A program made the position numbers and the translations under genes. Below are positions 9,992 to 18,902 of a stretch of DNA of 64,000 nucleotides, piece after piece (the stretch's first letter is position 1; each line of letters starts with the position of its first letter). Under the pieces are notes generated by a model. The model was not told the origin of the DNA. It saw only the letters and a list, made by a program, of their open reading frames with translations, and searched no databases. The DNA comes from Halarchaeoplasma sp046498385 (GTDB lineage: Archaea; Thermoplasmatota; Thermoplasmata; Halarchaeoplasmatales; Halarchaeoplasmataceae). Where the stretch lies: positions 1 through 64,000 of the forward strand of contig JAWOAU010000007.1 in NCBI GenBank assembly GCA_046498385.1, in the 5' to 3' direction.

Positions 9992-11614
9992 ATGAAATCG
10001 ATGTACAAATTTTCAGCATGGTCTTTCAAGTTTCTGGTGTTTGTGTTTGCTATATCCCTGGGTTTTTCTTTTCTACCATATGGAACTACTGAGGGTTCCA
10101 TCGATTTACCCGGTACTGAAAACAACCCTTACCAGATATCATGTTGGTACCAGTTGAATGACATGAGATATGATCTAGATTCACATTATGAACTCATATC
10201 CGATTTAAATAGAAATTCTCCGGGATACGACGAACTTGTGGATACGGAACAGGGTTGGGAACCCATAGGTAACGGTACTGCAAGATTCATGGGGATTTTT
10301 GATGGCAATTATCACGTTATCTCGGACCTGTACATCAACAGAAGTCAGGAATGGCGAACGGGATTGTTCGATTTCGTAGGTCAGAACGCGGTGATCAAAA
10401 ACGTCGGTTTGGATAACGTGGAAATTTACGGAGATTGGTACGTCGGCGGATTGATCGGAGTTAACCACGGGTATGTTGAAGGTACCTATACTACAGGCAA
10501 AGTGACCGGGTTAGGTTATGATGTTGGCGGTTTGATAGGCCTCAATTACGGAAACGTAGAGATATCCTATTCCTCCGCCGACGTGACGGGAGGGGGAGCA
10601 CGAGTGGGAGGTTTGATCGGAAACCATAATTACGATAGTGTTGTTAATTGCTATGCTACCGGCTCTGTGGAAGGGGCCTTTCAGGCGGGTGGATTCATAG
10701 GATGGAACCATTGGGGCTATGTTCACAGTAGTTATGCTATGGGAGCAGTTGCAGGAGGAGCAAACCTCGGCGGACTGATCGGTCAGAATTGGAGAGGTAC
10801 GGTACAAAATTCATTCTGGGACGTGGAGACTTCCATGCAGGGACGAAGCGGCGGAGGCACAGGTATGACCACCGTTGAAATGAAGAACGTCGATACATTC
10901 ACGGAAGTTTCAACCCATGGTTTAACTACCCCGTGGGATTTTGTAGACGATCCTAACCATGATCAGGGTGTCGAAGACATATGGGATATCGATGGAGAAA
11001 TCAACCAGGGATATCCCTTCTTTTATCGATGGGGTGTGGACGAAGAGCCTGTGGTTTACGAGCTCACAATACACAGAGATGGTGACGGAGTTATCAGAGT
11101 TGACGGTGCGGAAGTCGAGATACCTTTCCGGGAGGAGTACGTCAAGGAGACGGAAGTGAATATCGAGGTGGTACCGGATGACGGCTGGAAATTTGTAGGA
11201 TGGGGCGATGGTGTAGTGGATGAGGAACAAGGAATTTCAGTCGTTATGGACGACCACAAAGAACTCACCGCGATCTTTGCAGTGGATGCATGGGTTAAGA
11301 TAGAGCCGGAAACACTGAATCTTAGGAGCAGAGGTAGATGGATCACCGGTTACATAGGACTGCCGGAAGCATTCCAGGGTGAAAACGATCTCATAGATGT
11401 CGACACTGTGGTCCTGAGATACCGGGAAGATGAGGTCTCTGCGGATTGGGGCAGGATACAGGGAGATGGAATACTGATGGTCAAGTTCGACAGGACCGAG
11501 GTCGGGAACATGCTTGAGCCTGGGGAAGTAGAGTTAACCGTAGAAGGTGCATTGGTCGACGGCCGACAATTTGTTGGTAACGACACTATAAATGTTATCA
11601 ATCCAGGACGATGA
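9992..11614 (+). CDS. Secreted GLUG-repeat surface protein with InlB-type B-repeat
   Basis: 540 aa. A signal peptide covers about residues 1-33. Residues about 145-280 carry five GLUG-type repeats, each with a GGLIG-like core (VGGLIGVNHG, VGGLIGLNYGN, VGGLIGNHN, AGGFIGWNHW, LGGLIGQNW). A divergent InlB B-repeat follows (YELTIHRDGDGVI to WKFVGWGDG to ELTAIFA), then a C-terminal beta domain. Such proteins usually form beta-helical surface or adhesive structures; no catalytic site is visible. No C-terminal membrane anchor or PGF-type sorting signal is seen, so it is probably released or held by other means. Confidence 0.8.
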   Translation: MKSMYKFSAWSFKFLVFVFAISLGFSFLPYGTTEGSIDLPGTENNPYQISCWYQLNDMRYDLDSHYELISDLNRNSPGYDELVDTEQGWEPIGNGTARFMGIFDGNYHVISDLYINRSQEWRTGLFDFVGQNAVIKNVGLDNVEIYGDWYVGGLIGVNHGYVEGTYTTGKVTGLGYDVGGLIGLNYGNVEISYSSADVTGGGARVGGLIGNHNYDSVVNCYATGSVEGAFQAGGFIGWNHWGYVHSSYAMGAVAGGANLGGLIGQNWRGTVQNSFWDVETSMQGRSGGGTGMTTVEMKNVDTFTEVSTHGLTTPWDFVDDPNHDQGVEDIWDIDGEINQGYPFFYRWGVDEEPVVYELTIHRDGDGVIRVDGAEVEIPFREEYVKETEVNIEVVPDDGWKFVGWGDGVVDEEQGISVVMDDHKELTAIFAVDAWVKIEPETLNLRSRGRWITGYIGLPEAFQGENDLIDVDTVVLRYREDEVSADWGRIQGDGILMVKFDRTEVGNMLEPGEVELTVEGALVDGRQFVGNDTINVINPGR

Positions 11615-12289
11615 GTGGTATATCTTTAGGACGGTTTAAAAAATCACGATTGAGACGTCGAATGAGATGGACTAACAAGAATGTTTGCGCATTCTCTACG
11701 CCCATTGATTTTCTTCGAAAAAAATGGATCCATCAGAAAGCTCACGCTTTCTAACTATCCATTTTTCGGTGAAAATGGACCCAGCGGGATTTGAACCCGC
11801 GGCCTCTACCTTGCGAAGGTAGCGATCTTCCGGTCTGATCTATGGGCCCAAACGAGTGAAACGAGTTTTGGGTCATAGATAGGCTGAATTATGATTGAGC
11901 CAATATCTATGTGCCCGAAATGAGCATCTGCGAATGGGCTAGAATAATTACATCTCTATAAGCATTTTGATAGATAATATACCCTAACTTTAAGGTGTAT
12001 GATTTATTATTACAAGATAAGATGCCCAAGTCTACCAATGGAATCAAGAGAGATTTTCTTTCGTGACTAAGGAAAATCTTGCCCGAAAAGAGGGCATCAG
12101 AAGAATCGACTTCTAAAATTCAGTCACCATCTAATGTACGCGCATGGAGGTCCAGAGGAAATAGTTACAAAAAGGACAACATATCCATCGGGAACGAGGT
12201 ATCGGAATGCTCCAACTGTTAGTTTAGATTACGAAGATTGAAAATCACATGCCCGAAAGAATTAAAAATGTCCTCTCAATGAAGTCCTC
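11615..12289. other. 675-bp region without a protein gene, rich in stem-loops
   Basis: The only gene is tRNA-Ala on the minus strand. Around it are stem-loops at 11678-11695, 11720-11766 (10-bp outer and 7-bp inner stem), 11874-11911 (12 bp with a 2-nt bulge), and three abutting ones at 12051-12079, 12080-12096 and 12099-12114. TGCCCGAAA occurs three times (11912, 12080, 12250). No open frame here looks coding. Confidence 0.7.
11776..11849 (-). tRNA. tRNA-Ala (anticodon CGC)
   Basis: On the minus strand the cloverleaf is complete: acceptor GGGCCCA/TGGGTCC including the G3:U70 pair that marks alanine tRNAs, D-stem GATC/GATC, anticodon stem CTACC/GGTAG with loop TTCGCAA (anticodon CGC), and T-arm GCGGG-TTCAAAT-CCCGC. 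Discriminator A73; no encoded CCA and no intron. Confidence 0.95.
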
Positions 12290-12841
12290 ATGACTTTCAG
12301 AGGCTTTATATCGGTGGATGTAGAAGCGACGGCGGAAATGAAAAGATTCACGGGTGAATTGGAAAACTGTGGAGCTCCACTAAATATGGTGGAACCAGAG
12401 AATATACACATCACAGTGAAGTTCCTCGGTGACACTGAGGAAAAGCAGATCAAGGATATCTCAGAGATAACAAGATCGGTTCTCAAGGAACATGAGCCCT
12501 TTGAGATCACGATTAAAGGTGCGGGAGCATTTCCACATCTGAATTACATGAAAGTTATCTGGATCGGCGTGGAGGATTGTCCAGAATTGCAGCGGATTGC
12601 ACATCAGATAGAAGAAGAATTGGTCCCCATGGGATTCTCTAGGATGGATAAGAGCTTCTCACCTCACATCACCGTTGCGAGGGTGAAAGGTGGAAAAAAC
12701 AAAGAACAGCTTGCATCAGTGATAAGAAAGTACAGGGATTTAGAATTTCATACACAAAAGATAACCAAAATAAAATTGAAAGAAAGTATTTTGAAGAAAA
12801 GTGGACCAGAATATAAAACCTTGGAGGAGTACTTCCTTTAA
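12290..12841 (+). CDS. thpR: RNA 2',3'-cyclic phosphodiesterase (2H family)
   Basis: 183 aa. Two HxT catalytic motifs are present: HITVKFLG near residue 40 and HITVARVK near residue 126, at the usual spacing for ThpR/LigT. The N terminus (MTFRGFISVDVE) matches the family. Members open 2',3'-cyclic phosphate ends of RNA, for example after tRNA intron removal. The downstream membrane gene starts 13 bp later, so they may share a transcript. Confidence 0.93.
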   Translation: MTFRGFISVDVEATAEMKRFTGELENCGAPLNMVEPENIHITVKFLGDTEEKQIKDISEITRSVLKEHEPFEITIKGAGAFPHLNYMKVIWIGVEDCPELQRIAHQIEEELVPMGFSRMDKSFSPHITVARVKGGKNKEQLASVIRKYRDLEFHTQKITKIKLKESILKKSGPEYKTLEEYFL

Positions 12842-12854
12842 GTGAAGGTATTAA

Positions 12855-13529
12855 ATGCTGAATCCCACATCCGTGATCGGCTTGATCAGTTTCGCTCCTG
12901 CGATCTTCCTGCTGTATAAAGTTATAGGTGATCAGGATAAATACTTTAAACACAACAAACTGTTCTTTATGGTTGCCCTGGGAATGTTAGTGGGCATGAT
13001 CGTGGGAATTTTTACGTTAACTTTGCCGTTAGATATTTTTATGATCTCACTAGGCGTGGTTATACTGCTGGAACTTACAAAATTCGTGATCCTGCTTTCA
13101 AAACCTTTCAGACTGAAGCACGATGCTACTTTTTATGGTATGGCCATGGGTATCGGTATAGCACCTATGATGGTTTTCTTGTACGGATACTTTGCAGGCC
13201 TGACTGAAATATCATTGAAAACCGCATCATTTATTGCTCTTATGTCTGTTAGTTATACATTCACTTATTCATCCACCGGTGCTTTTATAGGATACGGTTG
13301 TTACAAAGGCGAGCTTTGGAAATTCTTTATAAAGGCGGTCATCGTTTCCGGGATACACGGACTGATATTAAGTATGGTCTGGGCGGACCAATTCACAGAG
13401 GTAGGCAATTTCGCACTTCTCTTCATAGCGGTTGTATACAGCACTCTAGTACTGTTTTACATAGTATTTGAAGTAATACCAAAAACCATACCCAAAGAAC
13501 TTAAACAGATAGATACAAAAAAGGTATAA
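12855..13529 (+). CDS. Multi-pass membrane protein, possibly PrsW-like
   Basis: 224 aa with about seven hydrophobic segments. Mid-protein the pattern LLELTKFVIL, KHDATFYGMAMGIGIAP and later GIHGLI loosely recalls the glutamate/His motifs of PrsW-type membrane proteases, but the first motif has one glutamate rather than two, so the assignment is weak. It lies between thpR (13 bp) and a transglutaminase-like gene (16 bp) on the same strand. Confidence 0.6.
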   Translation: MLNPTSVIGLISFAPAIFLLYKVIGDQDKYFKHNKLFFMVALGMLVGMIVGIFTLTLPLDIFMISLGVVILLELTKFVILLSKPFRLKHDATFYGMAMGIGIAPMMVFLYGYFAGLTEISLKTASFIALMSVSYTFTYSSTGAFIGYGCYKGELWKFFIKAVIVSGIHGLILSMVWADQFTEVGNFALLFIAVVYSTLVLFYIVFEVIPKTIPKELKQIDTKKV

Positions 13530-13545
13530 ATAGAAGGGAGTACCA

Positions 13546-14859
13546 TTGATATATTTAATGAAAAGGTCCTACAATAAAGGAGCGAAGCAAAAAGAGAGGG
13601 CAAAAAAAGCTACAACTTCTAAAAGTAACGTAAAGAAAAATGTATATTCTCCTCCAAAATCACCTAGAAGGTCAAAACCACCGCGAAAAAAGAAATCTAA
13701 AGCCGTTAAAGGAGTCGTGTTGATTATAATCGCTCTTATTCTTATAATGATAACATTGCTCCCCCTGGAAAACTATATGCCTGATCTATGGGGTGGACCT
13801 GTTTATCCGGAAAGAGCAGACTTCACCATACGAAGGACTATCACAATTTCCTCCCAGAGAGAATTGAGCTATAACGTTACAGTTCCTTTCCCCGAGGATA
13901 TTCCCGGAAACAATATGCAGTTCATAAACAATATAGAATGGAACGAAGAACCTGACACCCTTCATAAGTACGGTATAGAGTGGAAATCGTGGGAAGAATC
14001 CTTAGACAATGATGAGCGGGAGATCATCATTGCGTACAATGTGAATACCAGCACGGTGGTATGGAGGAAATTTAACCGACGGAACTCGGGCACGGTTGAT
14101 CAGATAGACCCAGAAAAATTGGATAGATATGGTGGAAACCAATGGCAGCTCGACCAAGATAGGAACGGAGACGGAGAAAACGATTGGATGATACAGCCGG
14201 AACATCCAGAGATACGTGGCTTGGCCGAGGCCATCACAAAAAATGAGGCGACACTGTACGGTAAAGCACAAAGCATATATGACTGGATGCAGAGAAATAT
14301 GAATTATGAGCCGGGAGGGATGAGTGAACTCCCGAAACATGCCATATGGACGTTGGAAACCCAGAGAGGTGATTGTGACGAGTGGTCATTCCTGTATATA
14401 TCATTGGCTAGAGCGATAGGGATCCCCTCCTGGATCGAACTAGGAGTATTATATGACCGGCTGAGTAATCAATGGGGGGGTCACGGATGGGTTCGACTGC
14501 AGTATGTTTCGGAAACGGGGGATACTGGTTGGGTGAACATAGACACGGTCAACAAACAATTCTTTGCTCGAGATGCCATGAGAATAACCTCCTATGTGGA
14601 CGATGGAAACGGAAGTCATCTAAGCGACTACTATCACTATGTTTCATACAGTTACACAGGAGGTAACCCTGGTTTCCAGATTTCAGAGGAATATGAAAAC
14701 ATAGAAATGGATTCGGAAGGGCGAGTTTATTTAGGAGAGGGATACGGCATCCCATGGCTAAGTGCATCTGTTATGCTACCGGTAACTATGATGGCGGTTT
14801 TAATATATTCATTTAAAGAGAATATTAAAAATGGTAAATACAGGGAGATGGAAAAATAA
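13546..14859 (+). CDS. Membrane-anchored transglutaminase-like cysteine protease
   Basis: 437 aa. I keep the TTG start at 13546 because GAAGGGAG lies just upstream; the ATG at 13558 would be far from it. A very basic N terminus (about 60 residues, Lys/Arg rich) precedes one membrane segment (residues about 63-83), placing the main domain outside the cell. The transglutaminase core triad is intact: C in GDCDEWSF, H in WGGHGWVRL and D in WVNIDTVNK. A second membrane segment lies near the C terminus (about 406-424). Family members cleave or cross-link proteins; the substrate is unknown. Confidence 0.82.
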   Translation: MIYLMKRSYNKGAKQKERAKKATTSKSNVKKNVYSPPKSPRRSKPPRKKKSKAVKGVVLIIIALILIMITLLPLENYMPDLWGGPVYPERADFTIRRTITISSQRELSYNVTVPFPEDIPGNNMQFINNIEWNEEPDTLHKYGIEWKSWEESLDNDEREIIIAYNVNTSTVVWRKFNRRNSGTVDQIDPEKLDRYGGNQWQLDQDRNGDGENDWMIQPEHPEIRGLAEAITKNEATLYGKAQSIYDWMQRNMNYEPGGMSELPKHAIWTLETQRGDCDEWSFLYISLARAIGIPSWIELGVLYDRLSNQWGGHGWVRLQYVSETGDTGWVNIDTVNKQFFARDAMRITSYVDDGNGSHLSDYYHYVSYSYTGGNPGFQISEEYENIEMDSEGRVYLGEGYGIPWLSASVMLPVTMMAVLIYSFKENIKNGKYREMEK

Positions 14860-14929
14860 TATATAGCTCGAACATACTCCTCGTTCATCATTCAGTGCAT
14901 GATAAACTGTGCATATAGGGGTGTAACGA

Positions 14930-15301
14930 ATGCCAAGACCGATAATGTACAATACGTTAAGAAGGCTCAAAGAGGAAAGCGAAGTAGATCTGTGTTACTT
15001 GATAAGCAAAAAAGGCGAGGTCATAGTCGGTTTTGGAGATATTAAAAAATCTATGGTAAATAGCTTTGGTACCCTAGTGGCAACGATATACGGTGCTTCC
15101 GTACAAACTAACAAAATACTGAACGAGAAGTTCCCAAAAAAAATTCTACTAGAAGATTTCGGAGGGTTCATGGCCATCAATCACGTGGATGATGATCACT
15201 GCATCGTGGTTAGATACAAAAAGAAAAAAGATATCGATGCAATTGAAAAGGCGATAGAAAACGCCGCTTGGACTTTGTCCCAGGAGCTGGAAGAGGATTA
15301 G
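14930..15301 (+). CDS. Roadblock/LC7-domain protein
   Basis: 123 aa single domain with the roadblock pattern: LISKKGEVIVGFGD, then LVATIYGASVQTN and a final helix AIEKAIENAAWTLSQEL. Archaeal relatives act as regulators or partners of small Ras-like GTPases (MglB-like), but no GTPase gene is next to it. Family assignment is by pattern only. Confidence 0.65.
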   Translation: MPRPIMYNTLRRLKEESEVDLCYLISKKGEVIVGFGDIKKSMVNSFGTLVATIYGASVQTNKILNEKFPKKILLEDFGGFMAINHVDDDHCIVVRYKKKKDIDAIEKAIENAAWTLSQELEED

Positions 15302-15561
15302 TAAAATTAGAGAAGTTGAGAACTTTAAAATCATTGGATTGCTCAGAGGTGATGATTTTTTCCGAAGATATAGGTTACCGTAAGTCGGATGAGAGGATAT
15401 ATCTCCATACATTGGATAAGATAGGGAGTGAGCAGTGTAGGGATGCGCACCTGTTGGATAAATCATCAAAGAGATGTGCTAGAGGAGAAAAATACCGGAC
15501 ATAGAGATCACAGAAATATGTCAACTATTGAGGTTTGTGACTTAAAGAGGGTTGATGACTG

Positions 15562-16008
15562 ATGAAAACATTCAAAAAACCGTCGGATGGAGACTTGAAA
15601 AAGAAGCTCAATCCTAAACAGTACGAGGTGACCCAAAACAAGGGAACCGAACCAGCATTCAGAAATGAGTACTGGGACAACAAACGCGAGGGTATCTACG
15701 TGGACCTGGTTTCGGGAGAAGTTCTGTTCAGTTCCAAGGATAAATTCGATTCAAGGTCTGGATGGCCGAGCTTCACAAAGCCGCTTGAACAGGCCAATAT
15801 CGTTACCCAAAAAGAAAAGGGACTCTTGGACCGGAGGACCGAGGTGAAGAGCAAACATGCTCAATCCCACCTAGGTCACCTTTTCAACGACGGACTACTT
15901 CCGAATGGGAAACGCTACTGTATGAATTCGGCGGCCCTGAGATTCATACCTAAGGAAGATCTAAAGGAAGAAGGTTACGGAGAATACCTTTACATTTTTG
16001 ATGAGTGA
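15562..16008 (+). CDS. msrB: Peptide methionine-R-sulfoxide reductase
   Basis: 148 aa. The catalytic cysteine lies in RYCMNSAALRFIP, with SRSGWPSF and SHLGHLFNDG upstream as in MsrB. The two CxxC pairs that bind zinc in many MsrBs are absent (VSGEVLFSS replaces the cysteine motif), so this is the zinc-free form. It reduces methionine-R-sulfoxide in proteins. The start at 15562 follows GAGGGTTGATG. No msrA is nearby. Confidence 0.95.
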   Translation: MKTFKKPSDGDLKKKLNPKQYEVTQNKGTEPAFRNEYWDNKREGIYVDLVSGEVLFSSKDKFDSRSGWPSFTKPLEQANIVTQKEKGLLDRRTEVKSKHAQSHLGHLFNDGLLPNGKRYCMNSAALRFIPKEDLKEEGYGEYLYIFDE

Positions 16009-16095
16009 TCCTTCAAAACGGATCGATTCCCTGTATTTCCCTTAATGTGGAAGAATGATCGATATTGTGGAATGTGGTCCTCGGATTTCAAAGGG

Positions 16096-16620
16096 TCAGT
16101 TTTGCACTATAAATTCCGACCAATCAACATTTCCCGGTTCATATGGACATGTTTTCCCTCCCAGAACATCGATAACACTTTGAGATACATCTTCCGGGTT
16201 CATGTAAGATGTGTCTATCTCGTACACCTCCGTATCTTTTTCCAAGGCTTCGATCAAAATAACGTCTAGCATCTCGGACTCCAGGTTCTCCTTCTTCTTT
16301 TTCTCACTCCATCCCTTGCTTTTCATTCTTTTTTTCAACTGCTGCGGAGAACAGCGGAGAACGATGGTGATCGGTAGTTCCAGATGGTGGGAAAGGTGAC
16401 CTTCAACTATATCGTGATACGGAGCGGTGGAGTATAAGTCTATCATTTCATCTATATCCACCATGTAAGTATCTCGGCAGGGGTCCCTTTCCCTACTCAA
16501 CCCTTTGTCGTGGATGAATTTGTTGAGGTCGAGTATACGGAACCCCTCTTTTTTTAATATTTGAGAAACAGAGGTCTTTCCGACCCCAGGTGTGCCTGTG
16601 ATAGCCGCCTTCGAAACCAT
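16096..16620 (-). CDS. AK6/Fap7-type adenylate kinase
   Basis: 174 aa. A P-loop GTPGVGKTS begins at residue 9; then GHLSHHLELP, and the lid region LRCSPQQLKKRMKSKGWSE typical of AK6. The C-terminal DTSYMNPEDVSQSVIDVL is also family-like. Members are nucleoside-phosphate kinases that in archaea and eukaryotes help small-subunit ribosome maturation. It is divergent from xseA. Confidence 0.9.
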   Translation of the reverse strand: MVSKAAITGTPGVGKTSVSQILKKEGFRILDLNKFIHDKGLSRERDPCRDTYMVDIDEMIDLYSTAPYHDIVEGHLSHHLELPITIVLRCSPQQLKKRMKSKGWSEKKKKENLESEMLDVILIEALEKDTEVYEIDTSYMNPEDVSQSVIDVLGGKTCPYEPGNVDWSEFIVQN

Positions 16621-16686
16621 GTCCTTGAATTGATTAAACGGTATATTAGCCTTGAGGTTTACTTTCGGCTATCACCCCCATGTAGA

Positions 16687-16696
16687 TATTTATATA
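16687..16696 (+). promoter_or_regulatory. TATA element for xseA
   Basis: TATTTATATA lies 34-43 bp before the xseA ATG. An inverted repeat GGTGAA/TTCACC (16698-16703 and 16713-16718) lies just after it, over the expected transcript start, and could be an operator. AAGGAA precedes the ATG. Confidence 0.45.
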
Positions 16697-16729
16697 GGGT
16701 GAATACATTCCTTTCACCAGCGAAGGAAC

Positions 16730-17965
16730 ATGATAAAGAATTCACCGGAAAAAGAACTGGACATACATTCGGTTTCCTCACTGAACAAGTATGTGGAAAG
16801 CGTACTTAAAAGTGAGCCCACGCTCCGTAATATATGGGTGAAGGGTGAAATATCAAACTTTACCCACTATCACAATCGACACATGTACTTTAGTTTAAAG
16901 GACAAGGACAGCGAACTGAGCTGTGTCATGTTCTACAATGCAAACAAGGAGATGGATTTCAAACCCACCGAGGGCCAGGAGGTGATCTGTAAAGGTGATG
17001 TAGGTTTTTACCATCCTAAAGGAAAATATCAATTTGTTATTCAAGAGATGGTGCCCGATGGTATCGGAAAACTGTACCAGGCTTACGAGAAACTCAAAAA
17101 GAAATTAGATCGGGAAGGGTTTTTTTCTCCGGAATACAAAAAACCACTGCCTTTTTTGCCAAAACGGGTAGGAATAGTGACCTCATCGGATGGAGCAGCT
17201 TTAAGGGACATCCTTAATATATTACACCGAAGGTATCCTAACGTTAGCGTGTTGATATCCTCCACATCCGTTCAGGGAAAGGGTTCCCCCGAGAGTATAG
17301 CTAAAGCAATAAAGTTGATCGACCGACAGGACATAGATGTGATGGTAGTAGGACGTGGAGGAGGCTCCATAGAGGACCTTTGGAGTTTCAATGAGGAGGT
17401 GGTGGCTAGGGCGATATTCCAGGCCAAAACACCAGTTGTTTCCGCCGTAGGTCATGAAACCGACGTACTTATATCTGACTTCGTTGCCGATAAAAGAGCA
17501 CCGACTCCTTCCGCCGCCGCCGAGCTTGTCGTACCTGACAAAAATAGACTCAAAAACAAAATGAAGGATGAGAAAAAACGAATACTATCGTCGTTGAAAA
17601 ATGTCGTTGCGGAGGGTAAGAACAGACTAAAAAGGATAACTGAATGTCTAGTATTTACCCATCCTGAAAGGTTTTTAGAGGAGCACGAGCAAAGATTGGA
17701 TGACAGTTTATCACGGCTGCAGGAAAACGTCGAAAGAAAGTTAGAAGCATTGGAAAATGATTTGAAACTTCAGAGCGAGAAGCTGAAGGCCATGGGCCCG
17801 GTATTGACCATGAAGAGAGGTTACTCCGTCGTACTTGACAGTAACGATAAAGTGACAAATTCGATCCGTAGGATAAAGACCGGAGACATTTTGAACATTA
17901 AAATGAAGGACGGATCGGTTTCGGCCGAGGTAAAAGAGGTGAAAAAATGGAAAATGAAAAAGTAA
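16730..17965 (+). CDS. xseA: Exodeoxyribonuclease VII large subunit
   Basis: 411 aa, near the usual size. An N-terminal OB fold (residues about 10-115, RNIWVKGEISNFTHY) precedes the catalytic domain with VGIVTSSDGAALRDI, DVMVVGRGGGSIEDLW and VSAVGHETDVLISDFVADK, then a coiled C-terminal region. With the small subunit it degrades single-stranded DNA to oligonucleotides. The family is mainly bacterial and patchy in archaea, which suggests transfer. It overlaps xseB by 19 nt. Confidence 0.96.
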   Translation: MIKNSPEKELDIHSVSSLNKYVESVLKSEPTLRNIWVKGEISNFTHYHNRHMYFSLKDKDSELSCVMFYNANKEMDFKPTEGQEVICKGDVGFYHPKGKYQFVIQEMVPDGIGKLYQAYEKLKKKLDREGFFSPEYKKPLPFLPKRVGIVTSSDGAALRDILNILHRRYPNVSVLISSTSVQGKGSPESIAKAIKLIDRQDIDVMVVGRGGGSIEDLWSFNEEVVARAIFQAKTPVVSAVGHETDVLISDFVADKRAPTPSAAAELVVPDKNRLKNKMKDEKKRILSSLKNVVAEGKNRLKRITECLVFTHPERFLEEHEQRLDDSLSRLQENVERKLEALENDLKLQSEKLKAMGPVLTMKRGYSVVLDSNDKVTNSIRRIKTGDILNIKMKDGSVSAEVKEVKKWKMKK

Positions 17966-18180
17966 AGAACAAAGGATTTGAAGAGTACATGTTGGAACTT
18001 GAAGAGATAAACAATCGACTTGAAAGGGAGAAGGTGTCTTTGGAAGAAACCCTTGATCTGTATGAGAGGGGGATGAAGTTGATCGAACTCTGCACTAAAA
18101 AACTCAACGAAGCTAACGGGGAAATAAAAAAGATAATAGAAAGAGAATCCGGAGAAGTCATAGAAGATTTCGAAGGCTAA
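17947..18180 (+). CDS. xseB: Exodeoxyribonuclease VII small subunit
   Basis: 77 aa, the usual small-subunit length. The motif LEEINNRLEREKVSLEETL and the segment DLYERGMKLIELCTKKL match the family. It binds the large subunit encoded immediately upstream; the 19-nt overlap suggests translational coupling. Confidence 0.95.
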   Translation: MENEKVKNKGFEEYMLELEEINNRLEREKVSLEETLDLYERGMKLIELCTKKLNEANGEIKKIIERESGEVIEDFEG

Positions 18181-18233
18181 TTGTACCGCCATGCAAATCC
18201 TTCGAAAGGTTTTAAGCAGAATAGTATATTATA

Positions 18234-18830
18234 ATGCCAATGAGAGATGAGGTAAGGGTTATAAGGAGCCCTGAAATTGTTAGTATATCTCTGGAACCCA
18301 CAAGGACGGAGATACTGCGTATATTATCCGAAAGGGATATGACTGTAGTAAAACTGGCCGTTCGGCTAAATAAACATCCCACCACTATATACAGACATAT
18401 TAAAAAGCTTGAAGAAAACCATTTCGTTAAAGTTTCGGGAGTTAAATGGAAAAGTCACAGTTCGGAATACGTTTACGGGAGGACCGCAAGGTTGTTTGTT
18501 CCCGGCTGTGGATACCTGAACGGTAACGGCAGAAACGATTTGAAGTTGACTTGGAGTGAAAATCAGACTAGAAGGATTATCGATTATCTAAAGATGTTAG
18601 GATACAATGACAACTCCGAAGATATCGAAAAGAAAATTCACAAATTGTTTTCAGAGTTGGACGATATGTGCCTCGAGAAGATTGAGGAAATCAAAGACCA
18701 TGACGATGTGACCTATCTGGATTGTCTGGCATTGAAAAAAATACTTTTGTTACATACCCTGGTTCATTATAAAGATGTGAGAGAAAGAGTCGAATCTGTT
18801 TTTCTGAATATCGAGGATTCAAATCGATAA
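18234..18830 (+). CDS. ArsR-type winged-helix transcription regulator
   Basis: 198 aa. The winged helix is at residues 15-80: TRTEILRILSERDMTVVKLA then HPTTIYRHIKKLEENHFVKV. A conserved YGRTARLF follows, then an alpha-helical C-terminal half of unknown ligand. The protein at 37949-38542 is a clear paralogue along its full length. TTTTAAGC at 18208 is a plausible TATA for a leaderless start. It sits directly upstream of the large subtilisin gene and may regulate it, though nothing proves this. Confidence 0.82.
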   Translation: MPMRDEVRVIRSPEIVSISLEPTRTEILRILSERDMTVVKLAVRLNKHPTTIYRHIKKLEENHFVKVSGVKWKSHSSEYVYGRTARLFVPGCGYLNGNGRNDLKLTWSENQTRRIIDYLKMLGYNDNSEDIEKKIHKLFSELDDMCLEKIEEIKDHDDVTYLDCLALKKILLLHTLVHYKDVRERVESVFLNIEDSNR

Positions 18831-18844
18831 TTCATCCTCAAAAA

Positions 18845-18854
18845 TATTATATAT
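18845..18854 (+). promoter_or_regulatory. TATA element for the S8 protease gene
   Basis: TATTATATAT lies 49-58 bp before the ATG, giving a leader of about 25 nt that contains AGAGGGA at 18891, a suitable ribosome site 5 nt before the ATG at 18903. Confidence 0.5.
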
Positions 18855-18902
18855 CCCTGTGTGGTTGCTCCTTTTACCAAAAAACAATAAGAGGGAATAA
18901 AA

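Noticed and set aside
15268..15504. Plus-strand 78-codon open frame overlapping the end of the roadblock gene
   Set aside because: It overlaps a well-supported gene, has no family pattern or clear promoter, and the 260-bp gap also holds an 8-bp inverted repeat (AAAATCAT/ATGATTTT). I treat it as chance.
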